The notes under the pieces are model-generated. The model made no database searches and was not told the DNA's origin. It was given only the letters and a program-made list of their open reading frames with translations. 24,062 nt of DNA from a virus, in the IMG/VR virus record IMGVR_UViG_3300042868_000545, positions 1 to 24,062 of that record. The stretch is one strand, 5' to 3'. Shown one piece after another: positions 1 through 5,933 of this stretch. A program made the position numbers and the translations under genes. The first letter of the stretch is position 1; every line of letters begins with the position of its first letter.

Positions 1-360
1 ATGGTGGAAACCATCTTCATCCACGAATCAGGCGAAACATTAGATTGCGGTGTGTTGCATTTCCCTGTAACCAAGAATGACCCGCCTGCGTATATGTCTG
101 CCCTGACCTATGCCCGCAGGGGTTCGCTGATGGCCGCCTGCGGCATTGCACCAGAAGATGATGATGGCCAGATGGCCACCGCGGCCACCAAAGGTGTAGA
201 TGAAAACGCCCTTGCAGACCACTTGGCCGCTATTGAAGCATCAACAGACCAAGAAGGTTTAAAGGCCGCCTACAAAGCCGCCTATGCCGCCTGCAATGGC
301 AATGCTAATTGGCAGACAAAAGTTATTAACGCCAAAGATATAGCAAAGGCCAAATTATGA
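1..360 (+). CDS. erf: ERF-family single-strand annealing recombinase, 5'-truncated by the window edge
   Basis: C-terminal part of an ERF-superfamily protein, which anneals complementary single strands in phage recombination together with an exonuclease. The visible stretch contains the family's signature: SALTYARRGSLMAACGIAP followed by an acidic EDDDG (about residues 33-55), preceded by a beta-strand region (TIFIHESGETLDCG). ERF proteins normally have about 50 or more residues ahead of this point, so the ATG at base 1 is probably an internal methionine and the true start lies outside the window. The tail (residues 60-119) is Ala/Lys-rich and helical. The stop overlaps the next start as ATGA, showing translational coupling. 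The YqaJ exonuclease two genes downstream supports a recombination role. Family call is good; the boundary is unknown. Confidence 0.8.
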   Translation: MVETIFIHESGETLDCGVLHFPVTKNDPPAYMSALTYARRGSLMAACGIAPEDDDGQMATAATKGVDENALADHLAAIEASTDQEGLKAAYKAAYAACNGNANWQTKVINAKDIAKAKL

Positions 361-605
361 AATACGCAACAGAAGCATACGATGTGTTGGTTGAACAGTT
401 AAAAAAAGAAAAGCAAGAACTGCACGACAAATTAGATGAAGAATGTGGCACAAATTCAACAATCATTTTGGGTTTGCTTGAATACATTGCAAGCAATCTT
501 AATTTGAAATCTGCAATTGAAGTTGCCAAAAAATATGATGCCCAATACCCAGAAGAACAATTGGTTCGTTATGTCAAAGAAGATTTAGGGGGTAAATATG
601 ATTGA
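357..605 (+). CDS. Small helical hypothetical protein in the recombination operon
   Basis: 82-residue, largely alpha-helical, charged protein that I do not recognise. Residues 5-30 are Lys/Glu-rich (LVEQLKKEKQELHDKL) and may form a short coiled coil. Residues 35-70 contain a second helical pair. There is no signal peptide, membrane segment or metal-binding cluster. The start overlaps the ERF stop by 4 nt (ATGA), and its stop lies 8 nt inside the following exonuclease gene, so it is embedded between two recombination genes. A cofactor or regulator of that pair is possible but not shown by sequence. Its 3' end (GGGGGT) supplies the ribosome binding site of the next gene. Confidence 0.72.
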   Translation: MKYATEAYDVLVEQLKKEKQELHDKLDEECGTNSTIILGLLEYIASNLNLKSAIEVAKKYDAQYPEEQLVRYVKEDLGGKYD

Positions 606-1221
606 ACAGGGAACGCCTGAATGGTTTGCCGCCCGCTTGGGAAATGTTACGGCATCCCGCGTTGCAGATGTGATTGCCAAAACCAAAAGCGGTTATTCAG
701 CATCACGCGATAACTACATGGCCCAACTTATTTGCGAACGAATGACAGGCACAGTTGCAGAATCGTACACAAACGCGGCAATGGCTTGGGGTACTGAAAC
801 AGAACCTTTTGCCCGTGCCGCTTATGAATCTTTAACAGATGTATTGGTCGATCAAGTAGGGTATGTTGCACATCCATCAATTGACCACGCAGGGGCTTCG
901 CCTGATGGTTTGGTTGGCCTGTTTGGTTTACTGGAAATTAAATGCCCAAACACTGCCACGCACATTGATACCTTAATCAGTGAACAAGTGCCAACCAAGT
1001 ACATCACGCAGATGCAATGGCAAATGGCCTGCACTGCCCGTGCTTGGTGTGATTTCGTATCGTTCGACCCGCGATTGCCAAAAGGGTTGCAACTGTTTGT
1101 TAAACGGGTTGAATTTGATATGGAATATGCGGCAACGCTAGAAACAGAAGTGGTGAAGTTCTTAACCGAATTAGATGCCAAAATTAGTAAACTTAATGAA
1201 AGATTAAATCATGTCCAATAA
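598..1221 (+). CDS. YqaJ-type viral recombinase / lambda Exo-like exonuclease
   Basis: 207-residue PD-(D/E)XK nuclease of the YqaJ family, expected to degrade one strand of duplex DNA and hand single strands to the ERF annealing protein. The N-terminus EWFAARLGNVTAS (residues 8-20) is the family's DNA-end-binding motif. WGTETEPFAR (64-73) is the conserved acidic helix. GASPDGL with D103, followed by LEIKCP with E113 and K115, forms the metal-binding core. Length is usual for the family (about 200 aa). The start is preceded by GGGGGT at good distance and overlaps the upstream gene by 8 nt. The pairing with ERF upstream and an SSB-like protein downstream makes a complete recombination module. 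Confidence 0.93.
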   Translation: MIEQGTPEWFAARLGNVTASRVADVIAKTKSGYSASRDNYMAQLICERMTGTVAESYTNAAMAWGTETEPFARAAYESLTDVLVDQVGYVAHPSIDHAGASPDGLVGLFGLLEIKCPNTATHIDTLISEQVPTKYITQMQWQMACTARAWCDFVSFDPRLPKGLQLFVKRVEFDMEYAATLETEVVKFLTELDAKISKLNERLNHVQ

Positions 1222-1453
1222 ATTAGACCTTATCGCTGTTGTAGGTGAATACACAGATGCCCAAGGCAACAACAAAAAACGCTTTTCTAAAATTGGTACG
1301 CTTTGGGATAAAGGCCAACAGGGCATCAGTTTGAAGATTGACCACATACCCGTTAATTGGGATGGTTGGTTAAGTGCAAAGCCACCACTTGAACCACGCG
1401 CAACAACACAACAAAAAGCGCCTGTGTTCATTGATGAAGATGCCCCATTTTGA
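1211..1453 (+). CDS. SSB-like (OB-fold type) DNA-binding protein with acidic C-terminal tip
   Basis: 80-residue protein starting 11 nt before the exonuclease stop. The first 55 residues alternate as expected for a small beta-barrel (LDLIAVVGEYTDAQGNNKKR, then SKIGTLW, then ISLKIDHIPVNWDGW). A Pro/Gln/Ala-rich linker (57-70) leads to the tip IDEDAPF. That tip resembles the acidic xDDDxPF end of bacterial SSB proteins, which recruits replication and recombination enzymes. I infer single-strand binding within the ERF-YqaJ module. The barrel is short for a complete SSB (about 110 residues before the linker), so a reduced OB fold or a YqaJ-accessory protein are alternatives. No strong ribosome site is visible, so coupling to the upstream gene is likely. 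Confidence 0.72.
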   Translation: MSNKLDLIAVVGEYTDAQGNNKKRFSKIGTLWDKGQQGISLKIDHIPVNWDGWLSAKPPLEPRATTQQKAPVFIDEDAPF

Positions 1454-1506
1454 TTGATGCAGGGGGAACGCAAACGCTAGTACCCCTAAATATAGGACAC
1501 TACAAA

Positions 1507-2001
1507 ATGTTTGATTTATTTGAAGCAGATATCTTAAAAAAATTGCGTACTGACTATTTCGAAAAGTTAGAAGGCGAAGGCGGTGATTGCCCATGTTGCA
1601 ATCGGTTTGGAAAGTACAACGGCTATTCCATCACCAAAACAGATGCAAAATTTTTGGTTTGGCTTTTCATTAATGGTGATAAAGATGGTTGGGTTCATAC
1701 ACCAACGCAAGCACCACGCGAATTTATGCGGGCAAAAAGTTTCACTAACTTGCGCTATTGGGCATTGATTGAAAATTACCCAAACGATAATAAAGATGTA
1801 AAAGGTTCTGGCCTTTGGCGTATCACCAACAAAGGCATTAAATATATGCGGGGCGAAATGCAGTTGCCTAAAAAGGCATTTGTGTTTGACAGAACGCTAG
1901 TTGGCTTTAGTGAACATCAAGTTTACTTTAGCGAATGTTTTAAAGATCACTTCGATTTAGAACAAGTGATGAATTCACGATTTAACAGGGAAACAATATG
2001 A
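1507..2001 (+). CDS. Hypothetical protein with CPCC cysteine cluster and winged-helix-like region
   Basis: 164 residues from the ATG at 1507, which has an AGGA ribosome site about 9 nt upstream. A TTG start at 1450 would add 19 unconvincing residues. The N-terminus is helical (FDLFEADILKKLRTDYFEKL). CPCCNRFGKY (about 29-38) is a knuckle-like cysteine cluster. Residues 60-120 resemble a winged helix, with a helix AKSFTNLRYWALI and a wing SGLWRITNKGIKYMRG. This pattern suggests a metal-stabilised DNA-binding protein, perhaps a phage transcription or replication regulator. I know this type of protein from uncultivated freshwater phages only as a hypothetical. It follows a 53-nt gap, the largest in this operon, and its stop overlaps the next start as ATGA. 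Confidence 0.75.
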   Translation: MFDLFEADILKKLRTDYFEKLEGEGGDCPCCNRFGKYNGYSITKTDAKFLVWLFINGDKDGWVHTPTQAPREFMRAKSFTNLRYWALIENYPNDNKDVKGSGLWRITNKGIKYMRGEMQLPKKAFVFDRTLVGFSEHQVYFSECFKDHFDLEQVMNSRFNRETI

Positions 2002-2303
2002 GTTACGCAGATGTACAAATGAAGGTTATTCAATGGGGTGAAGCCCGCGGCATTGTGCAAAACAGCACTGCCTACGCCCAAGCGGTTAAAACCCGTGAAG
2101 AACTGCAAGAACTTTTCACCGCGATTGCCAAAGGCGACAGGGCCGAAATGGCAGATGCTTACGGGGATATTCTTGTTACCCTCATCATGGGTTGTGCCTG
2201 CGCTGATTTAGATTTGGTTGAATGCTTCAAAGGTGCTTATGAAGAAATCAAAGATCGCAAAGGCTATCTAAACAAAGAAGGCATCTTTGTTAAAGAAGTT
2301 TAA
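1998..2303 (+). CDS. MazG-like nucleotide pyrophosphohydrolase
   Basis: 101-residue all-alpha protein of the MazG/dUTPase-like superfamily. EELQE (E34, E35, E38) followed by EMADAYGD (E50, D53, D57) reproduces the EExxE...ExxD Mg2+-binding signature. Family members hydrolyse (d)NTPs or related alarmones to monophosphates and pyrophosphate. Phages may use them to clean the nucleotide pool or to lower ppGpp, and the sequence does not say which substrate is used here. The length fits a single-domain phage MazG. A ribosome site (AGGGAAAC) lies within the upstream gene, and the start overlaps its stop. It is the last gene of the rightward operon; its stop overlaps the stop of the oppositely oriented lysis gene. 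Confidence 0.86.
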   Translation: MSYADVQMKVIQWGEARGIVQNSTAYAQAVKTREELQELFTAIAKGDRAEMADAYGDILVTLIMGCACADLDLVECFKGAYEEIKDRKGYLNKEGIFVKEV

Positions 2304-2728
2304 GAATAAACGCGTGTGCCCTGCTTATCAATAATTAGCGATTGTTTGCGGGGTGTTGCGCCTGCTTGGTTGGGGATGCTTATATGTGTCCATCTGTCGA
2401 ATTCTCGAATCACTTGGTCATAACCTAAACCAGATGCAATAACTGCCTTAACAACTTGGTCAGGGGTCATTGATGGCACTCTGATATCTGCCGCGCAACC
2501 AATGCGATGTTGTGATGTGTCTTTACTGCCTACGGCATCGTTTACGGCTTTCGACCTGAACGCACTGTTGACCATAATCGGCTTACCACCAAGTACAGTT
2601 TTGAGTTCTTCCAAGAATTCTGCCAATCTTTGAATGTTTGCAAGTTCAGTTTCATTTGGGGTGTTGTCCAAGGTTCGGTGGTCGGTGTGTGTTAATTCTT
2701 CTAATGTGAAGTGTGGTGTTAAGTTCAT
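2300..2728 (-). CDS. M15-family peptidoglycan peptidase (endolysin)
   Basis: 142-residue zinc peptidase of the Peptidase_M15 type, expected to cut peptide cross-links in peptidoglycan during lysis. SQHRIGCAADI places zinc ligands H74 and D81, WTHISI supplies H115, and E109 in VIREFDRW is the likely general base. The N-terminus FTLEELTHTDHRTLDNTP and the SAFRSKAVNDAVG segment (55-67) are also typical. There is no signal peptide, so export depends on a holin, which is the adjacent upstream gene (overlap of 4 nt). It is the most distal gene of the leftward late unit. Its stop codon overlaps that of the convergent MazG gene. M15 peptidases can also be virion-associated, but next to a holin the endolysin role is more likely. 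Confidence 0.9.
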   Translation of the reverse strand: MNLTPHFTLEELTHTDHRTLDNTPNETELANIQRLAEFLEELKTVLGGKPIMVNSAFRSKAVNDAVGSKDTSQHRIGCAADIRVPSMTPDQVVKAVIASGLGYDQVIREFDRWTHISIPNQAGATPRKQSLIIDKQGTRVYS

Positions 2729-3228
2729 TTTTTCCCCTGCATTGCTTCAGTTTTTGCCGCACTACTAGATGAAGAACCATAGTAATAATAAATCACTGCC
2801 ATTAGCACCGCATCCAAAGTTCCCAATGCACGGGCAACAAGTTCCCGCATATCGTTGTTGATTGTGCCGTTAAACAATTTGTAGTTAACTGCGCCCCAAA
2901 CAATAAAAACAACCAAGGCCATAATTCTTGGTGTCCACACATCACCAGTTCTAGCGGCCATTTCACGCGCAGAATTTCTGTCTCCCGCGTGTACCTTTTC
3001 CATGTCGATTTCTAGTTCTTTCATGCGAACTTTTAAACTTGCATCTGCTTGTTTAATGCTTGCCATTTGGTCGCTAGTTAATGTGCCGCTTTCCAACAAA
3101 TCTTTTACTTGTTCTTTGGTCGCGTCTTTCATGCCCAAGGCGTTACCTATGGCATCAACCGCCATGCCCGCCAAAGGGCCACCTAGTGCGGTAGCAATCG
3201 TAGGTGCAATAGTTTTTAACCAATCCAT
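2725..3228 (-). CDS. 3TM-type holin
   Basis: 167-residue membrane protein resembling the gene-transfer-agent/phage 3TM holin family, which opens the inner membrane and lets endolysin out. An Ala/Gly-rich hydrophobic segment (8-32) is followed by a charged helical region with AGDRNSAREMAA (81-92), a motif characteristic of this family. Two membrane helices follow (101-118 and about 137-151), then a Ser-rich tail. The order and length agree with known members. A good ribosome site (AAAGGA) lies 6 nt before the ATG. Its stop overlaps the endolysin start. Confidence is high for a membrane lysis protein and somewhat lower for the holin mechanism. Confidence 0.85.
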   Translation of the reverse strand: MDWLKTIAPTIATALGGPLAGMAVDAIGNALGMKDATKEQVKDLLESGTLTSDQMASIKQADASLKVRMKELEIDMEKVHAGDRNSAREMAARTGDVWTPRIMALVVFIVWGAVNYKLFNGTINNDMRELVARALGTLDAVLMAVIYYYYGSSSSSAAKTEAMQGKK

Positions 3229-3247
3229 AACTATCCTTTAATTAAAT

Positions 3248-3397
3248 TTACAAGCCAATCATTCCAAGAAGTTTATCTACGATTTTTGAAGCCAACTCAT
3301 CAGGTAGGTGCTGTAGCAGACCAAGCACCCACCACGCAATGCAAAGCCTTACGAAAATTTTTAACCATTGGTCAAACTGTTTTTGGTATTCATTCAC
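3248..3397 (-). CDS. 49-residue single-pass membrane microprotein in the lysis cassette
   Basis: Short ORF that starts with GTG overlapping the TGA stop of the upstream gene (GTGA), so it is translationally coupled. Visible features are a basic-polar N-terminus (NEYQKQFDQWLKIF), one membrane segment of about 17 residues (VRLCIAWWVLGLLQ, about 16-29) and an amphipathic C-terminus ending KLLGMIGL. The alternative ATG in another frame gives only nine codons, which supports the GTG start. It lies 19 nt upstream of the holin gene. The setting suggests a lysis accessory such as an antiholin, pinholin or lysis regulator. No known family is recognised, and the function is inference from position alone. 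Confidence 0.68.
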   Translation of the reverse strand: MNEYQKQFDQWLKIFVRLCIAWWVLGLLQHLPDELASKIVDKLLGMIGL

Positions 3398-3888
3398 CGC
3401 CCGCACCTTGATTTAGCACATAGTTCGGCAACCTCATTGATGCCCCAACCAATTGCGCCAAGAAGCATCACAATAACGACAATAGCAACTGCCAATTCCA
3501 TTTGTTCTTGTTGGGCTTCTTTGCGTTTTTTTTCTTCTTCTTTTAACTTACGCGCTTCAATGGCATCATCCCTATCCATTTCCGCTTTACGCGCCATCAT
3601 CTTGTTATATACATCAATATTTCCCGTCTGCATATAAAGCAATTGAAGTTGTTTTTGCAGATTCCTACTATTCATCAATGCGTTTTCAATACGCATCGCA
3701 ATTTCAAAATTGGATTTGCCGCCATTGCGTTTAACAGCAAGCATTGATTTAGTCGCTTGGCTTTCTGCATCAAACAAGCGCCCAACCATTACCGATAAGC
3801 CGCCAATATCTTTGGCTACGGCTTGCGCCTTTTTAACAAGGCTAACGGCTTTTTCTAAACCTTCTAGTGCGGTGATTGGATCAATCAT
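3394..3888 (-). CDS. Tail-anchored coiled-coil membrane protein of the lysis cassette
   Basis: 164-residue protein starting MIDPITALEGLEKAVSLVKK. Residues 1-100 are mostly helical. Residues 100-130 form a strongly charged helix (EARKLKEEEKKRKEAQQEQM) likely to be coiled coil. A single hydrophobic segment (about 132-152) is followed by a short tail with two cysteines (C157, C162). This gives a large, probably cytoplasmic domain anchored by its C-terminus. Similar proteins occur beside lysis genes in environmental phages but remain without known function. An Rz-like inner spanin normally has an N-terminal anchor, so this is not a standard spanin. Both ends overlap neighbours by 4 nt (ATGA and GTGA), making it the centre of a coupled four-gene block. 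Confidence 0.78.
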   Translation of the reverse strand: MIDPITALEGLEKAVSLVKKAQAVAKDIGGLSVMVGRLFDAESQATKSMLAVKRNGGKSNFEIAMRIENALMNSRNLQKQLQLLYMQTGNIDVYNKMMARKAEMDRDDAIEARKLKEEEKKRKEAQQEQMELAVAIVVIVMLLGAIGWGINEVAELCAKSRCGR

Positions 3889-4031
3889 TTTCGTTCAACC
3901 TTGCGCCACTCTAGGCAGATAACCTTGCGGTTATAAACATCACCCGACCATTTCCATCGGATACATCTGTATTCTGTCTTATCAGTTGCGGCTATGGTTG
4001 CCGAAAAAAACACAATAAAAAGCCACCGCAT
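3885..4031 (-). CDS. 48-residue secreted microprotein with two cysteines
   Basis: Short ORF beginning MRWLFIVFFSATIAATDKTE, a compact signal-peptide-like start with a basic residue, a hydrophobic core and small residues before a plausible signal peptidase I site near residues 14-15. The mature part would be about 33 residues, basic and aromatic, with C23 and C39 able to form a disulfide in the periplasm. No lipobox is seen, so it is not an obvious Rz1-type lipoprotein. Its stop overlaps the start of the tail-anchored gene as ATGA, which argues strongly that it is translated. Position suggests a lysis or envelope role. The family is not recognised. Confidence 0.66.
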   Translation of the reverse strand: MRWLFIVFFSATIAATDKTEYRCIRWKWSGDVYNRKVICLEWRKVERK

Positions 4032-4044
4032 GATGGCTCATTTA

Positions 4045-4224
4045 TTATTTGAAATGAATCATTGAAGAATAAATAACGCCACTCATGGCCACCAACATAA
4101 CACCGCAAGCCTTAATCAAAATACCTTCAAGGCGTTTCAATCTTGCATTGATTTGTTCATAGCGAAACGCGCAGATTTCTTCATGCGAATTTAGCCGTGC
4201 TTCTGTTTCGTTGATGGTTGCCAT
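4045..4224 (-). CDS. 59-residue XhlA-like coiled-coil/TM protein
   Basis: N-terminal heptad-like amphipathic helix (TINETEARLNSHEEICAFRY and on to about residue 35) followed by one membrane segment (about 36-55, ACGVMLVAMSGVIYSS) and a very short tail. This matches the architecture of haemolysin XhlA-type proteins, which are short coiled-coil plus C-terminal anchor partners of phage holins. The family call is by architecture only. It is separated by 13 nt from the downstream secreted microprotein and 11 nt from the upstream tail gene. The start ATGGCAACCATC has no strong ribosome site; TCTAAGAGTTT lies upstream. Confidence 0.7.
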   Translation of the reverse strand: MATINETEARLNSHEEICAFRYEQINARLKRLEGILIKACGVMLVAMSGVIYSSMIHFK

Positions 4225-4235
4225 GTTTAAAACTC

Positions 4236-4820
4236 TTAGAAAATAACTTCAACAGATATCACAACAGATTTTGTTGCAACGATATTAGCACCACCGCTAT
4301 CAGTTGCAATTTGGGCGGTATATGTTCGGCTACTTCCACCATTGGCTGTTTTAGATAGGCCAAAGGTTGGAACACTTGACAATTGAATCCAAGTATTTCT
4401 AGCGTTACCAGTTTCGGTGCTAGGGCCGAAACTAGCAGTTTGAGTAAATCTAATCCAATAGTTTGAACCAATCCCCGCTGTAGTTGGCGATGCCCAATTA
4501 CTTAGTGTTCCATTTCCACTGCTACTAAAATAACTTGTTGCCCCATTTGAATTGAACACATATTCAGCGTAAGCAGTACCTCCGGGGTTAATGTCCCCAT
4601 AAATATCACTTAATGATGCTAAAGAAATAGTGATGGCAGATTTGCCCCAAAAATCACTCATGTTAATTTGAGTACCAGAACCGCCCGCACCCGCCAATGA
4701 ACGAAAGTTCGCCTGATCCAAATTTGAATTGGCAGTAGGCGACAAATTAAGTTCAACATTGATTGAACGATTTGCCACTGTACCGCCAATACTTATTTCA
4801 CCAGAACTTGCAAGCGTCAT
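4236..4820 (-). CDS. Putative tail/adhesin accessory protein with C-terminal Ig-like domain
   Basis: 194 residues. The N-terminus (SGEISIGGTVANRSINVELN, then LDQANFRSLAG and INMSDFWGKS, residues 5-60) is a module I associate with environmental phage structural proteins, ending in the recurring MSDFWGKS/MSDFYGKS motif. Residues 65-194 are beta-rich, Ser/Thr/Gly-rich and end in repeated strands (ATKSVVISVEVIF), consistent with an Ig- or fibronectin-like fold. There is no catalytic motif or signal peptide. It sits between the lysis cassette and the oxygenase gene, 3 nt from the latter, at the distal end of the adhesion module. A minor tail or receptor-binding accessory is the best guess. Confidence 0.7.
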   Translation of the reverse strand: MTLASSGEISIGGTVANRSINVELNLSPTANSNLDQANFRSLAGAGGSGTQINMSDFWGKSAITISLASLSDIYGDINPGGTAYAEYVFNSNGATSYFSSSGNGTLSNWASPTTAGIGSNYWIRFTQTASFGPSTETGNARNTWIQLSSVPTFGLSKTANGGSSRTYTAQIATDSGGANIVATKSVVISVEVIF

Positions 4821-4823
4821 ACC

Positions 4824-5363
4824 TTACCTAAATCTTGGGCCACTAAACCACATTGTTGCCGAATAGCGTAATCCTGACAATACTGGCAGAACTCGATGTT
4901 CAAGAATACTTGGAAACGCAATCATCGTTCCCTTTGCCAATGGTGCTTTGTAATCGTTGTACAAACGAACTTCAAATTCACCGCCTTCGAATCCATCGTT
5001 TAACAAACAGACCACTGACACTTTGCGATCAAGCGGATTGCCTGCCAAAGTGAAAGTGTCTGTGTGCCATGCGTAATGGTGGTTTACATCGTATTCAGCA
5101 AATTGAATATTCTCTTTCTGCGTGATTTCGTAATTCCACCCGCAAACCTGATTGGCTTCTAGCGCAAACTTTTCAAGGTCTTGGCCTAACCAATAATCAG
5201 GTTCAGCAAAACGCACTTTTGTATTTCGCGTAACTTTATTTTCTTGTTCGCCTTTAGCCCCCATCTTGGCATCGTTAACTTCGATGTTAGACAGTTCAGC
5301 AATCACTTGGTTGCAAGAATCGTTATCAAGGCTACCTAAATACCAGATGGGTAAATGGCTCAT
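4824..5363 (-). CDS. 2-oxoglutarate/Fe(II)-dependent dioxygenase (prolyl hydroxylase-like)
   Basis: 179-residue double-stranded beta-helix oxygenase. The iron triad is H100 and D102 in YAWHTDTF plus H156 in LEHRVLPV. R166 in GLRYSATMWF is the 2-oxoglutarate anchor. The strands VVCLLNDGFEGGEFEV and KGTMIAFPS are typical of PKHD-type/P4Hc hydroxylases. It should couple oxidation of 2-oxoglutarate to hydroxylation of a protein, nucleotide or small-molecule substrate. It lies beside genes for collagen-like Gly-Pro-Thr fibres, which makes proline hydroxylation an attractive but unproven role. Ribosome site AAAAGGA is 7 nt before the ATG. All key residues are present, so it is probably active. Confidence 0.9.
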   Translation of the reverse strand: MSHLPIWYLGSLDNDSCNQVIAELSNIEVNDAKMGAKGEQENKVTRNTKVRFAEPDYWLGQDLEKFALEANQVCGWNYEITQKENIQFAEYDVNHHYAWHTDTFTLAGNPLDRKVSVVCLLNDGFEGGEFEVRLYNDYKAPLAKGTMIAFPSILEHRVLPVLSGLRYSATMWFSGPRFR

Positions 5364-5379
5364 GTCTTATCCTTTTATA

Positions 5380-5562
5380 TTATTGTGCAAATGGTGGTGG
5401 TGGGCGAATTCCGCCTTGCTGTGCTTGATGGAATTCTTGGCCTAACTTGCTTAACTTCATAAACAAATCAATGCACTCACCTAACTGCCCATTTGATAAC
5501 TGTTTCATAATTACATTAAATTCAGCAACAGTTACTTCACCAATGTTTATCTTATCGTTCAT
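5380..5562 (-). CDS. 60-residue hypothetical protein with Pro-rich tail
   Basis: Small, mainly helical protein. Residues 8-48 form two amphipathic helices (VAEFNVIMKQLSNGQLGECI and LFMKLSKLGQEFHQAQ), followed by the tail GGIRPPPPFAQ. No known family is recognised. The ribosome site AAAAGGATAAAAC is almost identical to that of the oxygenase gene 16 nt downstream, which supports the start. It sits inside the adhesion module between the oxygenase and the fibre-associated protein, so a chaperone or adaptor role for fibre assembly is conceivable. Confidence 0.7.
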   Translation of the reverse strand: MNDKINIGEVTVAEFNVIMKQLSNGQLGECIDLFMKLSKLGQEFHQAQQGGIRPPPPFAQ

Positions 5563-5573
5563 GTTTTATCCTT

Positions 5574-5933
5574 TTAAGGGGTTGGGGTTGGGGTTGGGGG
5601 TGTGGGTTCTGCCCAAGGCAAATCGGGCTGTGTCACGGGATCAATTTTAACTGCAATTTGTTTAGCAATTTCATCATTTACATGAGTTTCATAATCTCCT
5701 GTAACCACGGGCTGAATCCAACCTAAAACAATTTCTTGCGTCAGTTGGTTGTACGGCACAAAATCAGTTTGGTCTGGGTTTGGATCAAGTGGCGTAGCAC
5801 CATTAAAAACACCAGTGTTGCCGTTTTCATCTGTGCCTGTTTTTGTCCAAAAGGTTTGAATTACATAATCGGATTCAGTACCAACTGTAGTTACCTTCAT
5901 GCCTGTTACGGCCCATGTGTAAGTGATTGCCAT
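5574..5933 (-). CDS. Fibre-adjacent hypothetical protein with Pro-Thr repeat tail
   Basis: 119 residues, starting immediately after the fibre stop (TAA then ATG, no gap) with a GAGG ribosome site inside the fibre's last codons, so the two are translationally coupled. The body begins AITYTWAVTGMKV, with beta-strands to about residue 45 and a DPNPDQTDFVPYNQLT segment. A helical region (85-100) is followed by a Pro-Thr tail (WAEPTPPTPTPTP). Similar proteins occur next to tail fibre genes in environmental phages; the function is unknown, and a fibre assembly factor or capping protein is possible. Its C-terminal codons create the G-rich tract noted separately. Confidence 0.75.
   Translation of the reverse strand: MAITYTWAVTGMKVTTVGTESDYVIQTFWTKTGTDENGNTGVFNGATPLDPNPDQTDFVPYNQLTQEIVLGWIQPVVTGDYETHVNDEIAKQIAVKIDPVTQPDLPWAEPTPPTPTPTP
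5578..5606 (+). other. G-quadruplex-forming tract (GGGGTT repeats)
   Basis: On the plus strand four G-runs of 4, 4, 4 and 5 are separated by TT, with a fifth GGG after TGT. This is a strong quadruplex pattern with 2-nt loops. It encodes the Pro-Thr tail of the leftward gene 5574-5933 and is in the template strand for leftward transcription, just before that gene's stop. Confidence 0.75.

Noticed and set aside
1450-1506. TTG start adding 19 residues to the CPCC protein
   Set aside because: The extra stretch looks like untranslated leader and has no ribosome site. The ATG at 1507 has AGGA at good spacing.
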